A stretch of DNA of 64,000 bases. Origin: Prosapia bicincta. Taxonomy: Eukaryota; Arthropoda; Insecta; Hemiptera; Cercopidae. The stretch lies in the NCBI GenBank assembly GCA_036971475.1, contig JBAIZL010000008.1, forward strand, positions 9,048,263 to 9,112,262, in the 5' to 3' direction. Made by a program: the position numbers and the translations under genes. The notes under the pieces were generated by a model, which was given only the letters and a program-made list of their open reading frames with translations, was not told where the DNA came from and did no database searches. Positions 49,455 to 58,837 of this stretch are shown one piece after another. Position 1 is the first letter of the stretch. The number at the start of each line of letters is the position of its first letter.

Positions 49455-49517
49455 AAAGTATTTTATTAACGAATGAAAATTTCATATGAGAAGAGTGTGA
49501 ACTAATAGAAGGAACTT
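49455..49517 (-). repeat. Family M 5' end fragment, reverse orientation
   Basis: AAGTATTTTATTAACGAATG then GAGTGTGAACTAATAGAAGG is the reverse complement of the family 5' end. It faces the next copy head to head. Confidence 0.7.
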
Positions 49518-49647
49518 CTAACACTACTGCATGTGATCACCCAATGTCCGCCACGATGCAGATGTTTTTAGCTTCATCTTACAAAATGAGCTTTAACAAA
49601 TTCGACAGATATTTTAAAATATTTTTTTCTTTTCCATTCAACCCCTA

Positions 49648-49920
49648 ATTAGTTCATTCTCTCCCTGTAAAACACCTTTTATTCATCCACTCAAGTTCAA
49701 ATACATTTTTTAAAATTTATAGTGAATGACACTTAATGATTATATAGTTTTTTCTATTATTAATTCGTTAATAATATTAAATTAATTAATTTCACTTTGC
49801 CGCTCGGTGTTGTGATTTTGTCATGTATATACATATTTATATTAACTGTAATTATTTAATAAAAAGTAACTAGAATAAAAAAAATTCTTTGTGGCCTTTG
49901 ACAAAATTGACTTAATATTT
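49648..49920 (+). repeat. Family M dispersed repeat, copy 10 (middle replaced)
   Basis: It has TAATTAGTTCATTCTCTCCC, CCTTTTATTCATCCACTCAA, AGTGAATGACACTTAATG, then an unrelated CTTTGCCGCTCGGTGTTG segment in place of the usual middle, then ATACATATTTATATTAACTG and AATTATTTAATAAAAAGTAAC. The ATACATATTTATATTAACTG wording is shared with copy 3. Confidence 0.75.
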
Positions 49921-52397
49921 TTTTCTTCATTCTTTTCTAGATCGTTGTATTAATGTTAGCATGTTTCTGAGGCACATGAATTTCCTACCACTTTAAACCC
50001 TTTCGTCACATTAGAAAAAATCCTAAAACACTACCGTCTCCCTCAAACAGATTATTCATTGACGCGCCTAGAAAAATTCCCTTCTCAAATTTCTAAAACA
50101 TATGACTTAAACCATTAAGTGGTGAACTATTTTGTACGTTTCGCCGCTATTATTTTTTAATGTCTAAATGGAGAACTTGTTTAGACGGCAGTGTTTTGTG
50201 TGGAAGAAGAAATAAAATTTGTTTCCAAAGTAAAGACGACAGGAAGAGAATCTGTAAATATTTGCATCGACGCTGGCGGAGTAAACACGAAGCGCAGTAT
50301 TATGTGTGTTATTATGTCACACGTTGGGGTCATCGCCCTTAATGTGTTTGTTTCTTGTACAAACAGTGCTCTGGAAATAGTAACGATGAAACGTTTTGGT
50401 AAACTGTAGGAACTCGGTATTGTCCAATCGTTGCAACAGTATTTCTATTATGTAAGCCTTCAAAGCGGCTTATCTACGAACAGTTATTTGATTAAAATAC
50501 TCCATTGTGTTCAGGATCTATCCCGTCTAAGATAATGTGGTATTTAAATCCGGCCTAAGCTCTCGGCTCAGTCAGTGGGTGGTACTTGTGGGGGCAGTTA
50601 GTCGGCCGATGAATGAAAACAGGTCTACACTTAGGCGCTGATAACATCACAAAATATGCTAATGCTCCTTACGTGGACACCTGTGGAAACTGTTGGCTAT
50701 AAGAACGTCAAATCATTTTCCATCTGGCTGAAGGAAACTCAACCAGTTGTTAAAAGCGTTTTGTTTACTCTGTCTAAAAATAGCGCACAAGAGGTTTGCG
50801 GATTAGAAGCAGCTGCGCTGGGCACAACATGTCTGCATAATCCCTTCATTTTGTCATAACATCTGGTTTTTTCCTTTAACTTTCAGATAGGAACGGTCGG
50901 TGATCAAGTATTGAAAGTCGCCTTGATGTAAAATGAATGTTTCAGAAAGAAATTAAATGAATGTTCTTTAATACATGTAAAAGAAGCATTTTCCTCATTT
51001 CTCCTAATTTTATTTGCATGGTTTTCGTGACAGTTTGGCCTAGCTAGAAGTATTTAGAACTTTAAACCTTCTTTTATATTTGCTATTTTCCATATTTTTT
51101 AGCTCCCGGTCCATTCTAAATGGTCGATTATCCAGAGACTTTTCTGTTTACTCACAATTTGTAAAATTTATCTCCTGTTATTTACTGAATGGAACTTCTG
51201 ATTTACTGTTGTGTTGATCAATGATCTTTAAGTTTAAAATATATATTATACACAAAATTAAATAAATACACATGTAGTGTACTAAGATATTTTGTCTTTG
51301 CACTGTGAAAAAGTGTAAAAATGTATTTTTGAAATAAAACAATAGCACAAGAGATTATGTAAATTTTATAAACATACTAGGCAAAATATATAAAGTATAT
51401 ACTGTAGGTTTTCAAACATAATGAACGAAATATTTTCCTGAAAGGAAATAAAGTTCATTTAATCAAACCATTTCTAAAATCGTCAGTGTCGTGTGATTTT
51501 TTATTAGAAGATTTATTTTTATAAATCCAATTATTAGATTTATAATTGAGCAATTAGTCTGCGGGAATCCAAAACAAACAATTGACATTCTTCTCAATTA
51601 ATTTAGTTTTAATTAGGGATGCTCTAAAGTATGAGTAGAAAATGTATAAACATGATAAAATATCCAAAAATTTCACTTGTATTTGTGAAATAAAAAGACC
51701 GAAATTGGCAAAAACTTGTAAAGATACCTTTATAATATCACATTACACACAACTTTAAAAAAACTCTTTGAAAGTATTGTTGGAAAATAATTACAAATAA
51801 AAACGTTGTTAAATTAAAATAATATTTTTGCATTGATTTAGAAAATATTAGAACTGGCAACCCTGCATCCGCTCACCACACCTCGCGGAAGAGGAATGCA
51901 GGCCTGGGGCGGGGCTGCCGGCAATGTCAACACTACTACTGTTGCATATGTGTAACTACGGATTTCATAAAACTAGAGTATAGCGCACCTCAAATTATTT
52001 AAACTTTTTTACATAAAGATAAAATGGAAACAAAAACGTCGACAAAGTTTTTCTTATATTTCTTTGACTAATAAAAATATAAATCTTTTTCATAAATAAA
52101 AAGAGCTTAAAAAATTCATCGTCAGTGATACGGGTCGATCTCTATTACCTTTAATCTTTCCTGCAGAGATATTTCTATTTATAACTGATTTGCCTTAGCC
52201 AGTAGTTTTGTTTGCACACTTGGATTGTATTCGGTTCAATACGAACAAATGAAATTTGTAAACCTTATTTAGAATGGTTTGATGCTGATCTTTATATTGA
52301 TTTTTTTTTTTTTTTGCATTACGATTTTTCATCATGGAATAAAAAAGTTAATGAACGTTTGATAATTTTCTATTTTTCCCCTAGGACTTGTATTCAT
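49921..52397. other. Intergenic sequence, no gene recognised
   Basis: Overlapping plus-strand frames at 50160-50342 and 50191-50409 and another at 50656-50859 lie in a less AT-rich stretch. Their products show no domain I can name. A GC-rich patch at about 51865-51925 has no open frame. Confidence 0.4.
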
Positions 52398-52562
52398 ATT
52401 TTTATTTTGAGTATCATAATTACTTACCAATCCTAGCATTGTTCCACTCGCCGCTGACGCGTTTCGGAGCACCTCATAATAGGCTCTGACTGATGGAGGT
52501 GTCAGCGGGGAGTGGAAAAGTGCTAGGATTGGCAAGTAATTATAATACTCAAAATAAAAATA
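52398..52562. mobile_element. Foldback element with GACGCGTTTC in the loop
   Basis: The left arm 52398-52458 (TTTTTATTTTGAGTATCATA, TTACTTACCAATCCTAGCA, CCACTCGCCGCTGAC) pairs with the right arm 52501-52562 with few mismatches. The loop of about 42 nt holds GCGTTTCGGAGCACC. The GACGCGTTTC word, which spans the arm/loop boundary, is the reverse complement of GAAACGCGTC found near 57230. It has the structure of a foldback MITE and no coding capacity. Confidence 0.85.
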
Positions 52563-53321
52563 AAAAAAGTTATTGAACTTTCAAAAAATTTATTAACAAC
52601 CTGCTATCAATAACCTAAGTGAGATGGAGAAGGAAAGTGCACTGCCTTTGATCCAACGACAGACAAATCTAAGAGATTAGCTATCCTGATTGAATGAACT
52701 CTACAACATATTATAATAATATATTAACAAATGCAAACACAAAATCTAAGACAAACGCTATCGGGATCGGAATTAATTGTATCAGAAAATTTTACGTATA
52801 GAACAAATGTTTTAAAATGTTCTGAATTTTGTTTTTCTTATTGGGGTGTCATTTCATTTGAACATCTAATGGAGACATGTTCCTGATAATTGGAGCAACC
52901 AGATGTGTCAAGCACGCGACACCGGAAATGAGATAATTATATCACTTCCGTTACCTGCTAAGGGTTACATTTAGCTTGGGGTGTCTCAGGGGTACCAACT
53001 GCAACACTTAAAGTGTGTTCCGGAAATTTCTGAATTCATCTAATGTAGAATCTATTTTTTAGAGTGATTTTAATTGTAAAAATGTCGATTTTTAGAGAAT
53101 TTATCGCAAAAATAATTTAATTTTTGATCGATTCAAGTTCCATGGGGGTTCATAAATTGTGAAATTAGTCAAAACTCCAAATAAATCTTACGTATATTTT
53201 TATTTTTGCTGTTCATTAAACATTGATTCAAATAATTTTGCACTGTTGAATGTCTACATGTTTATAATGGTATTTTTTTATTTATTATTAACTTATTTCT
53301 TTTCTCAATTGTATAATATAA
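52563..53321. other. Intergenic sequence, no gene seen
   Basis: No recognised domain or repeat. An 81-codon frame (53159-53404) runs into the pogo-like left end and is AT-rich. Confidence 0.4.
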
Positions 53322-54075
53322 CAGTAAAATTCCAATTATCCGAACTCAGACTATCCGGTTACCTGATTATTCGAACCGTGTTCTTGATTTTAAAAAAGAA
53401 ATAATTACTTTGATTTCCAAAAATTAAGATTCTGTTTACGTGTGCTGGCCTTTTCTTGCTAACTGTATCGGTACAGTTCTGTATAGGCCTAGTTGGCTGT
53501 CGGCCGTCGCTAGAGCTGGCCCGGTCAACTGTCACATTCGTTTTGATTAGTCAGTCAGGGTTCTTTTGTTTCGTTTGTGAATGCGTCTCCGTCGTTGTCC
53601 ATGACTTCTAAACAAAACAACTTGTCTTTTTGTTATCGGATAGACTAATTATAGATCAACCTGATAAAGGAGTTACGGGTAAACTGTAGGCTGAGATGTA
53701 CGGTGTTGGACAATCAACAATCAGACATTAAAAGAAGCAAACCTACTTTAAACTTCGTGTCAGTGCTTGAAAATAAAGATAAAAGTTCTTTCAGAAAATC
53801 AACGAAGGCAGCAAAGAATTAGAAGATGCCGTTTTAAGTGGTCTTTTCAACAACGTTTTATGGGAAATCCGATTTAGGGTTTGATTCTTTGTAAAAAAGC
53901 TAAGATTTTAGATTCTTTGTGAAAAAACTTTGAAAAATATAAAAATATTTTTCTGTCCTATTTGCAACATTCATACAGTAATAAATTCAAATTGGCTTCT
54001 TTTTCGATAAAATACAACTAATTGTCTATCCGAATGGGATCCTGTCCCGATTGTTTCGGATAATTGGATTCCTAA
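53322..54075 (+). mobile_element. Decayed pogo/Tigger-like transposon
   Basis: The left end reads CAGTAAAATTCCAATTATCC then GAACTCAGACTATCCGG. The right end, on the minus strand from about 54075, reads AGGAATCCAATTATCCGAAA then a CATTCGGATAGACAA sub-terminal repeat. The ends match over about 15 bp (TCCAATTATCCGAA), and both have sub-terminal ATCCG words. CAGTA plus ATCCGAAC ends are characteristic of pogo-like elements (Tc1/mariner superfamily). The element of about 750 bp is far shorter than an autonomous one and contains only a piece of the transposase, so it is internally deleted. Confidence 0.72.
53601..53875 (+). pseudogene. Pogo/Tigger-type (CENP-B-like) transposase N-terminal remnant
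   Basis: From the ATG at 53601 the sequence reads in broken frames through a CENP-B-type N-terminal helix-turn-helix: a piece IDQPDKGVTGK, then AEMYGVGQSTIR, and later KELEDAV in another frame. In the family these blocks are the first DNA-binding domain (…L-KGxxxxxLAxxYGVGxSTI…) and the start of the second (…ELExAVxxWF…). Stop codons fall inside the first block, and one or more frameshifts separate it from the last block. The second DNA-binding domain beyond its start and the DDE catalytic domain are missing. It sits between matching pogo-like ends, which supports the call. It is not functional. Confidence 0.72.
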
Positions 54076-54227
54076 TGTATTTTAATGTCTTTGAAATTAT
54101 TAGGCCTTTGTTTAATTCATCTTGGAGTATCATTTCATATTTATTGTTAATACAGAGTGTTATAAACATTAGTAAATTAGTAGACTATATTAGTTTTATC
54201 TCGGTATATTCTTAATTGTTATTTAAT

Positions 54228-54511
54228 GTTGCAATAATGCCTATAAGGCCTCTTATTGTACGACAGTAGTGCTGGCCCAGGTCATTACTGGTAATGTTGC
54301 AATAATGCCTAATAAGGCCCCTTATTGTACGACATTAGTGCTGGCCCAGGTCATTACTGGTAATGTTGCAATAATGCCTAATAAGGCCCCTTATTGTACG
54401 ACATTAGTGCTGGCCCAGGTCATTACTGGTAATGTTGCAATAATGCCTAATAAGGCCCCTTATTGTACGACATTAGTGCTGGCCCAGATCATTAGTCTAC
54501 TGGTAATGTTG
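54228..54511. repeat. 69-bp tandem repeat, about 4 copies
   Basis: GCTGGCCCAGGTCATTACTG starts at 54271 and 54340, with the next core at 54409; a final variant GCTGGCCCAGATCATTAG is near 54478. The first copy is slightly diverged (GCCTATAAGGCCTC). The period of 69 is divisible by 3, so an 89-codon frame stays open (54269-54538), but it has no other gene features. Confidence 0.95.
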
Positions 54512-55783
54512 CGAAGATTTCGTCACTGTTGGAATTAATTTTACAAAAGCAATTTTTTATGCCAATTGTTTTTACCACTGACAATTAAAGTGTTAAAAAC
54601 AACTAGTTGTCGATTACAAGTCGGAAACCCATTGCGGATTGTAGAATGACATTTGCAGTAAATAAATAGGCATTTTCCTTAAAGGCGAGAAAATATTTCT
54701 GAAACTAATTGTAAATCTGTATTATTAAAGGCTTTCTGGAGGATTGTTTAGGTAAAATAAAACATTTTTGTAACAAAATATGTTTTACGATTTAATAAAA
54801 AGCTACATCATTTTGCAAAAGTGAAATGAAACGTGTCACGTAATGTAACATAAATAAAACCATACGTCACAAAGGAAGCGTCGAAAAGGGCATAACTTGT
54901 TGGATATTTTATACAGGTAGGATCTTCATTATAAAAACTAACATTTGTTTACTAATGTAGATAGCCATATAAAAACTACCGCCAGGTTTCGTTTGCTATG
55001 TAACTAATTCCCGTCTTCATACAAATCGTTTGTAACACATTTTTCTTCGACTATTTAGCAATGATCAATTCATTCCTGCCTGTAAGCAACTCTGCTGTTT
55101 AATGAATTTTTTTCTTCGGCTGTTTAAGGATTGTCCGATTGTAATCCTTTCAACACAAACCAGAATTAAATGATCAGATTATGAGAAATTAATCACCGTT
55201 AATTGGCTTTACGAGAGTTTAGCTGTGAAGTGGACGGTTTTTAATATTGAATTCGTAAATAGAAAATGTCCCTCTTTGGGGTAGTGACGAGTCGAGTCCT
55301 CAGATAGGGGATGGGAGAAGCGATACATCTTGAAGTGGGCTATAAAAGATGTGAAAACATTCATTGAAAATACTGGCGAGGGGTCTTTCTGAATAGTATA
55401 TCCATCTTTATTGCCTTGTATATTGGTCGAGGTTTATTTTTTCTTTTAGACACCTTTGAGATTTATAGCTCTTATAGTTATGAAGCATTTAGTTTAACTA
55501 TTTTAGTTTTTTATGCATTTTGTAAATTACAGCAAATTTATGTTTTATTCAGTGATAATAATAACCACTTGTGTTGTAAAAAGAAGTTAGAACGGTAACC
55601 ATCCCAAACGGTAACACATGTCAATGTTAATTGTCTCCTCTATATAAGGGCTATGCTGGACATAATGCTGACCTTTTAACAATACGTCACAGAGTTACAA
55701 CCCTTCTGAAGGGATATTGCCAAATATGCAACTTGCAAATATCGAGGTTAACAGCTCCATGTTACAAATGTGCGCGCAAGAGT
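54512..55783. other. Intergenic sequence, no gene seen
   Basis: A GGCTATAAAAG TATA-like word occurs at 55339, but no gene follows. A 60-codon frame at 55416-55598 has no recognised motif. Confidence 0.45.
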
Positions 55784-55784
55784 T

Positions 55785-55817
<33 letters not shown>

Positions 55818-55818
55818 A

Positions 55819-55890
<72 letters not shown>
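55784..55890. repeat. (CA)n microsatellite with TACA interruptions
   Basis: About 107 bp of CA repeats with four visible CATACA interruptions. It forms the inner boundary of the second copy of the inverted duplicated segment. Confidence 0.97.
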
Positions 55891-55891
<1 letters not shown>

Positions 55892-56850
55892 TTATTTATT
55901 TGCGAGTTTAAATAAAGCCAAATCAATTGTACCATAATATGTTTTCAACTTGGATCTGAGAGATATATTATATTATTAAATTCGTGTTACGCACTTTTGT
56001 TATAAGGCCAGGAAATAAAATTGTGCTGCTTTTATGTAAAGGCCGCGGTTTTTGTAAAAGGTTGTTTTACCTGAGCTTCATTAATGTCCGTGATAGGGCC
56101 GACTCCGAAGAACGAAGCAGGATACCTAGGGTAGAAAGTGTTATTTTTGTAAGAATTGTACCACCGACCAAGGCCCTTGGAGGAAGAGGCGTAACCCCAT
56201 CCTACCGAAGGAGGCGACACATTACTTTGGTCTTCAAGCAATCATTCGTTCGTTTATGTTGCCTGAATTTCTCATTTCTGACATTAATTGAAACATGTAG
56301 AGCGTTTTAATTTTTTTAAGAAAGAAAACATTTTTTTAAATGTCTTTTGTAAGCCCCATTTTGCTCTCTTCTACTCCACGCCTAGAAATCTAGCGTCCTG
56401 CCATCTAGAAGAAGCCACAGATTCGATTGTTAATTTGTGTAACTGTAACGATTAGACAGTTTTTCAAGAGTATTTGTTTTCTCAGATGATAGAAGTTATA
56501 TTTTTTGTGGCTGGTCTAATAGTTCAGAAATAAGCGGCATAGTTCTTGTCATTTGTAGCGTCGGAAGCTATTGTAATTTCAAATAAACGACATTGGGAAA
56601 GATTGTTTAGTGATATTCACCCAACTGTCAACTCAACTGAAATTTATTGATCATTTACCAATCAATAAATTCTTCAAACTACAGCGGCACTTTTTACTAT
56701 TCTGTCTCGGGTGGCAGTCAGTTTTACAAGTTCTTTTCAAACATGATGAAACTGTAAATTTGTTTTGCTAGTTAGTTCAGGATTTTATTCAGTTTATAGT
56801 GAGGTTATGATTTCTATTTGTATTAGTAAATTCTGTTCAAATAAGCTATA
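55784..56850 (+). repeat. 1-kb inverted duplicated segment, copy 2
   Basis: Reverse complement of 42843-43850. Shared landmarks in order: the CA run, TTTATTTATTTGCGAG, AATCAATTGTACCATAATAT, CTGAGAGATATATTATATTA, TTATAAGGCCAGGAAATAAA, the GC-richer core, CGACATTGGGAAAGATTG and TCTGTTCAAATAAGC. On the minus strand the core (56032-56241) has an open frame of about 69 codons containing SVGWGYASSSKGLGRWYN and PITDINEAQ. The CAG|GTAAAA donor-like site follows NEA. Against copy 1 the frame shows one CGA/CGG synonymous change and lacks the one-base deletion, so this copy is the intact version. Confidence 0.88.
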
Positions 56851-57139
56851 TCAGTCAGTCACTCATCCTTTCATGTACTTCACTAGCGGCATTAGTCCAA
56901 ACTGTTGGATAAAAAAATAGTTTCGGCGTGCTGCTAAAACCTTTTTTAATGCACTCTTATTGTTAAGGTGAACAATTCAAATATGCTAGTGATGTATTTT
57001 TCCTCCAATATCCGTTGATTTCGACCTCATATTAAGTTTTAATCACTACACTTGTTTCGGAATTGGTCATCGTCAGTTTTCCACGAAGGAAAACCTAATT
57101 GAAGTTGTTTGATGTAATCATCTTGAATTCACTGATTAA
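56851..57139. other. Intergenic sequence, no gene seen
   Basis: It contains CTTGTTTCGGAATTGGTCAT near 57050, a wording common in dispersed animal repeats, but no boundaries were found. Confidence 0.4.
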
Positions 57140-57288
57140 ACTAATTTTAAAAATACTTAACGACAGTAGAAAATACTCTACAGACCCTCTCAATAGAGGG
57201 TTAGCTTCGTAAAAGGAACGAATGTTTTGAAACGCGTCAGCAAGTAAGCAATTGCGTGTTCACTTAGTTAAGTATTTTTAAAATTAGT
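57140..57288. repeat. Inverted repeat with GAAACGCGTC inside
   Basis: A perfect 22-bp inverted repeat: ACTAATTTTAAAAATACTTA starts at 57140 and its complement ends at 57288. The interior has a second hairpin, ACCCTCT-CAAT-AGAGGGT (about 57184-57201), and TTGAAACGCGTCAG at 57227-57240. Its size (149 bp) and motif resemble the foldback at 52398-52562. Confidence 0.8.
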
Positions 57289-57710
57289 AAAACCTAATTG
57301 TTATAAGTTAGAATAGATCTATATCCTAGATATCAGTCGGAATCTGGTTAGCGAATTCTATTTTAAAATTACATGTACTTACGCTGTTGGGTTAAGTCTG
57401 GGTTGGTCGCGATGTATAGTGTTTGTGTTTACGTGGTAGTAGGCCTACATAAGTTAAAAATTGGTACTGTTTCGGAATGTACCTGCCTTTTTTAAAGCAT
57501 TTTTCTCTACCGTACAACTTTGTTGGCAAATATACAAAAATATGTTCGTATTTGGTGTATGTACGTTGTGTACAACTTCACGCATGGACAAATATTACCT
57601 ATTAATTCAAGAAGGCCTAAATTTCTTGGAAACGTATTTTCTTAACCAGATTCTTCTCTCGATAACTCAATTGTATGTAAATTAGAAGGAAATTGTCTGC
57701 TTTTATCGTG
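57289..57710. other. Intergenic sequence, no gene seen
   Basis: A 74-codon frame (57461-57685) has no recognised motif. Confidence 0.45.
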
Positions 57711-58092
57711 ATAAAACCTTATAAACTTATTCCAAATAAAGAGTACAGCATCTTAGTGGGAACATTTGCTTGTGAAAAATATTTGGCTGGAGGATTTCGA
57801 AAAAGTACTAATTATCGAGGAACAATACTAAATCACTGCTAACTATTAAGTAAAATTAATAATAGTAATACACCTTAAATTGGAGAAAGTAAAGGGATAA
57901 AACCTTATGAACTTATTCCAAATAAGAGTACAGCATCTTAGTGGGAACATTTGCTTGTGAAAAATATTTGGCTGGAGGATTTCGAAAAAGTACTAATTAT
58001 CGAGGAACAATACTAAATCACTGCTAACTATTAAGTAAAATTAATAATAGTAATACACCTTAAATTGGAGAAAGTAAAGGGACAAAACCTTA
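57711..58092. repeat. 186-bp tandem duplication
   Basis: ATAAAACCTTATRAACTTAT starts at 57711 and 57897, and a partial third start is near 58082. The copies are almost identical, one having AATAAAGAG and the other AATAAGAG. Confidence 0.95.
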
Positions 58093-58837
58093 TTTATAAT
58101 TTCCTTTACATTTACTTCATTTTAAGTTGAAAATATTCACTCGATTTTCCCTGAATGATCTACGTTTTTTGAGATAATAATGCTTTGTTAAAATCGTGAT
58201 TAACAATTAATTAAGACGATTAATTCAAAAAAAGGTCATATATGATTATACAGAATAAAACCTAGAAAAGAAATTACCCTCCATTGTTACGATTTAAAAA
58301 CTTAAAATGTTCTGCAGCAATTTAGATCAAATTGTGCCACGACATACAACCCGCTCTAAAGATGGTTTTCATCTTTTTTCTTGTCAGTAACATACCTGCG
58401 ATTGCAAGAAAGAAATCTTATTTAACGGTCAAGCTTGATACCAGCACCATGTTATTTGCTGCAAGTGAGGGGAACACTTTATCTGTCTGTATGAAGCTGT
58501 TATGTTGGTTATGCAAAGGTCAAACTTTGACTCGACATACAATCCGCTATAAAGATTGTTTATATCTATTATTCTCATTAGTTATAATACAACGAGAAGA
58601 AGGTTTTTTTAACGGTCTTTGTACCGCAAATCGGCGCAAGCTAGGGGATTACTCCCACGACAACCACAGTCACATGTGAAACGTAACCGCTTTCATCCCA
58701 TTCTGAATATAATACAGTCTGAAGTAAATATTCACCTTATTAGTTGATTCTGGCGACGGTACCATCAAAAAATGACATAGCCTTAGGCTCTGAAGTATTT
58801 CAAAATTAATCTTTTAGGAAACGTATGCTTGGTTTTG
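58093..58837. other. Intergenic sequence with an old duplication
   Basis: GACATACAACCCGCTCTAAA at about 58341 and GACATACAATCCGCTATAAA at about 58533 begin similar segments that both later contain TTTAACGGTC. This suggests a diverged duplication of about 190 bp. A 115-codon frame (58332-58679) spans both halves but shows no domain and is not claimed as a gene. Confidence 0.5.

Noticed and set aside
55339..55350. TATA-box-like GGCTATAAAAG
   Set aside because: No open frame or exon-like sequence follows; such words are expected by chance in AT-rich DNA.
55631..55915. Threonine/histidine-repeat protein frame
   Set aside because: It is the translation of a (CA)n microsatellite.
42843..56850. 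Polinton/Maverick-type virus-like transposon with 1-kb inverted ends
   Set aside because: Size and inverted ends would fit loosely, but none of the expected genes (polymerase, integrase, protease, ATPase) is readable between the ends, so I keep only the inverted duplication as a finding.
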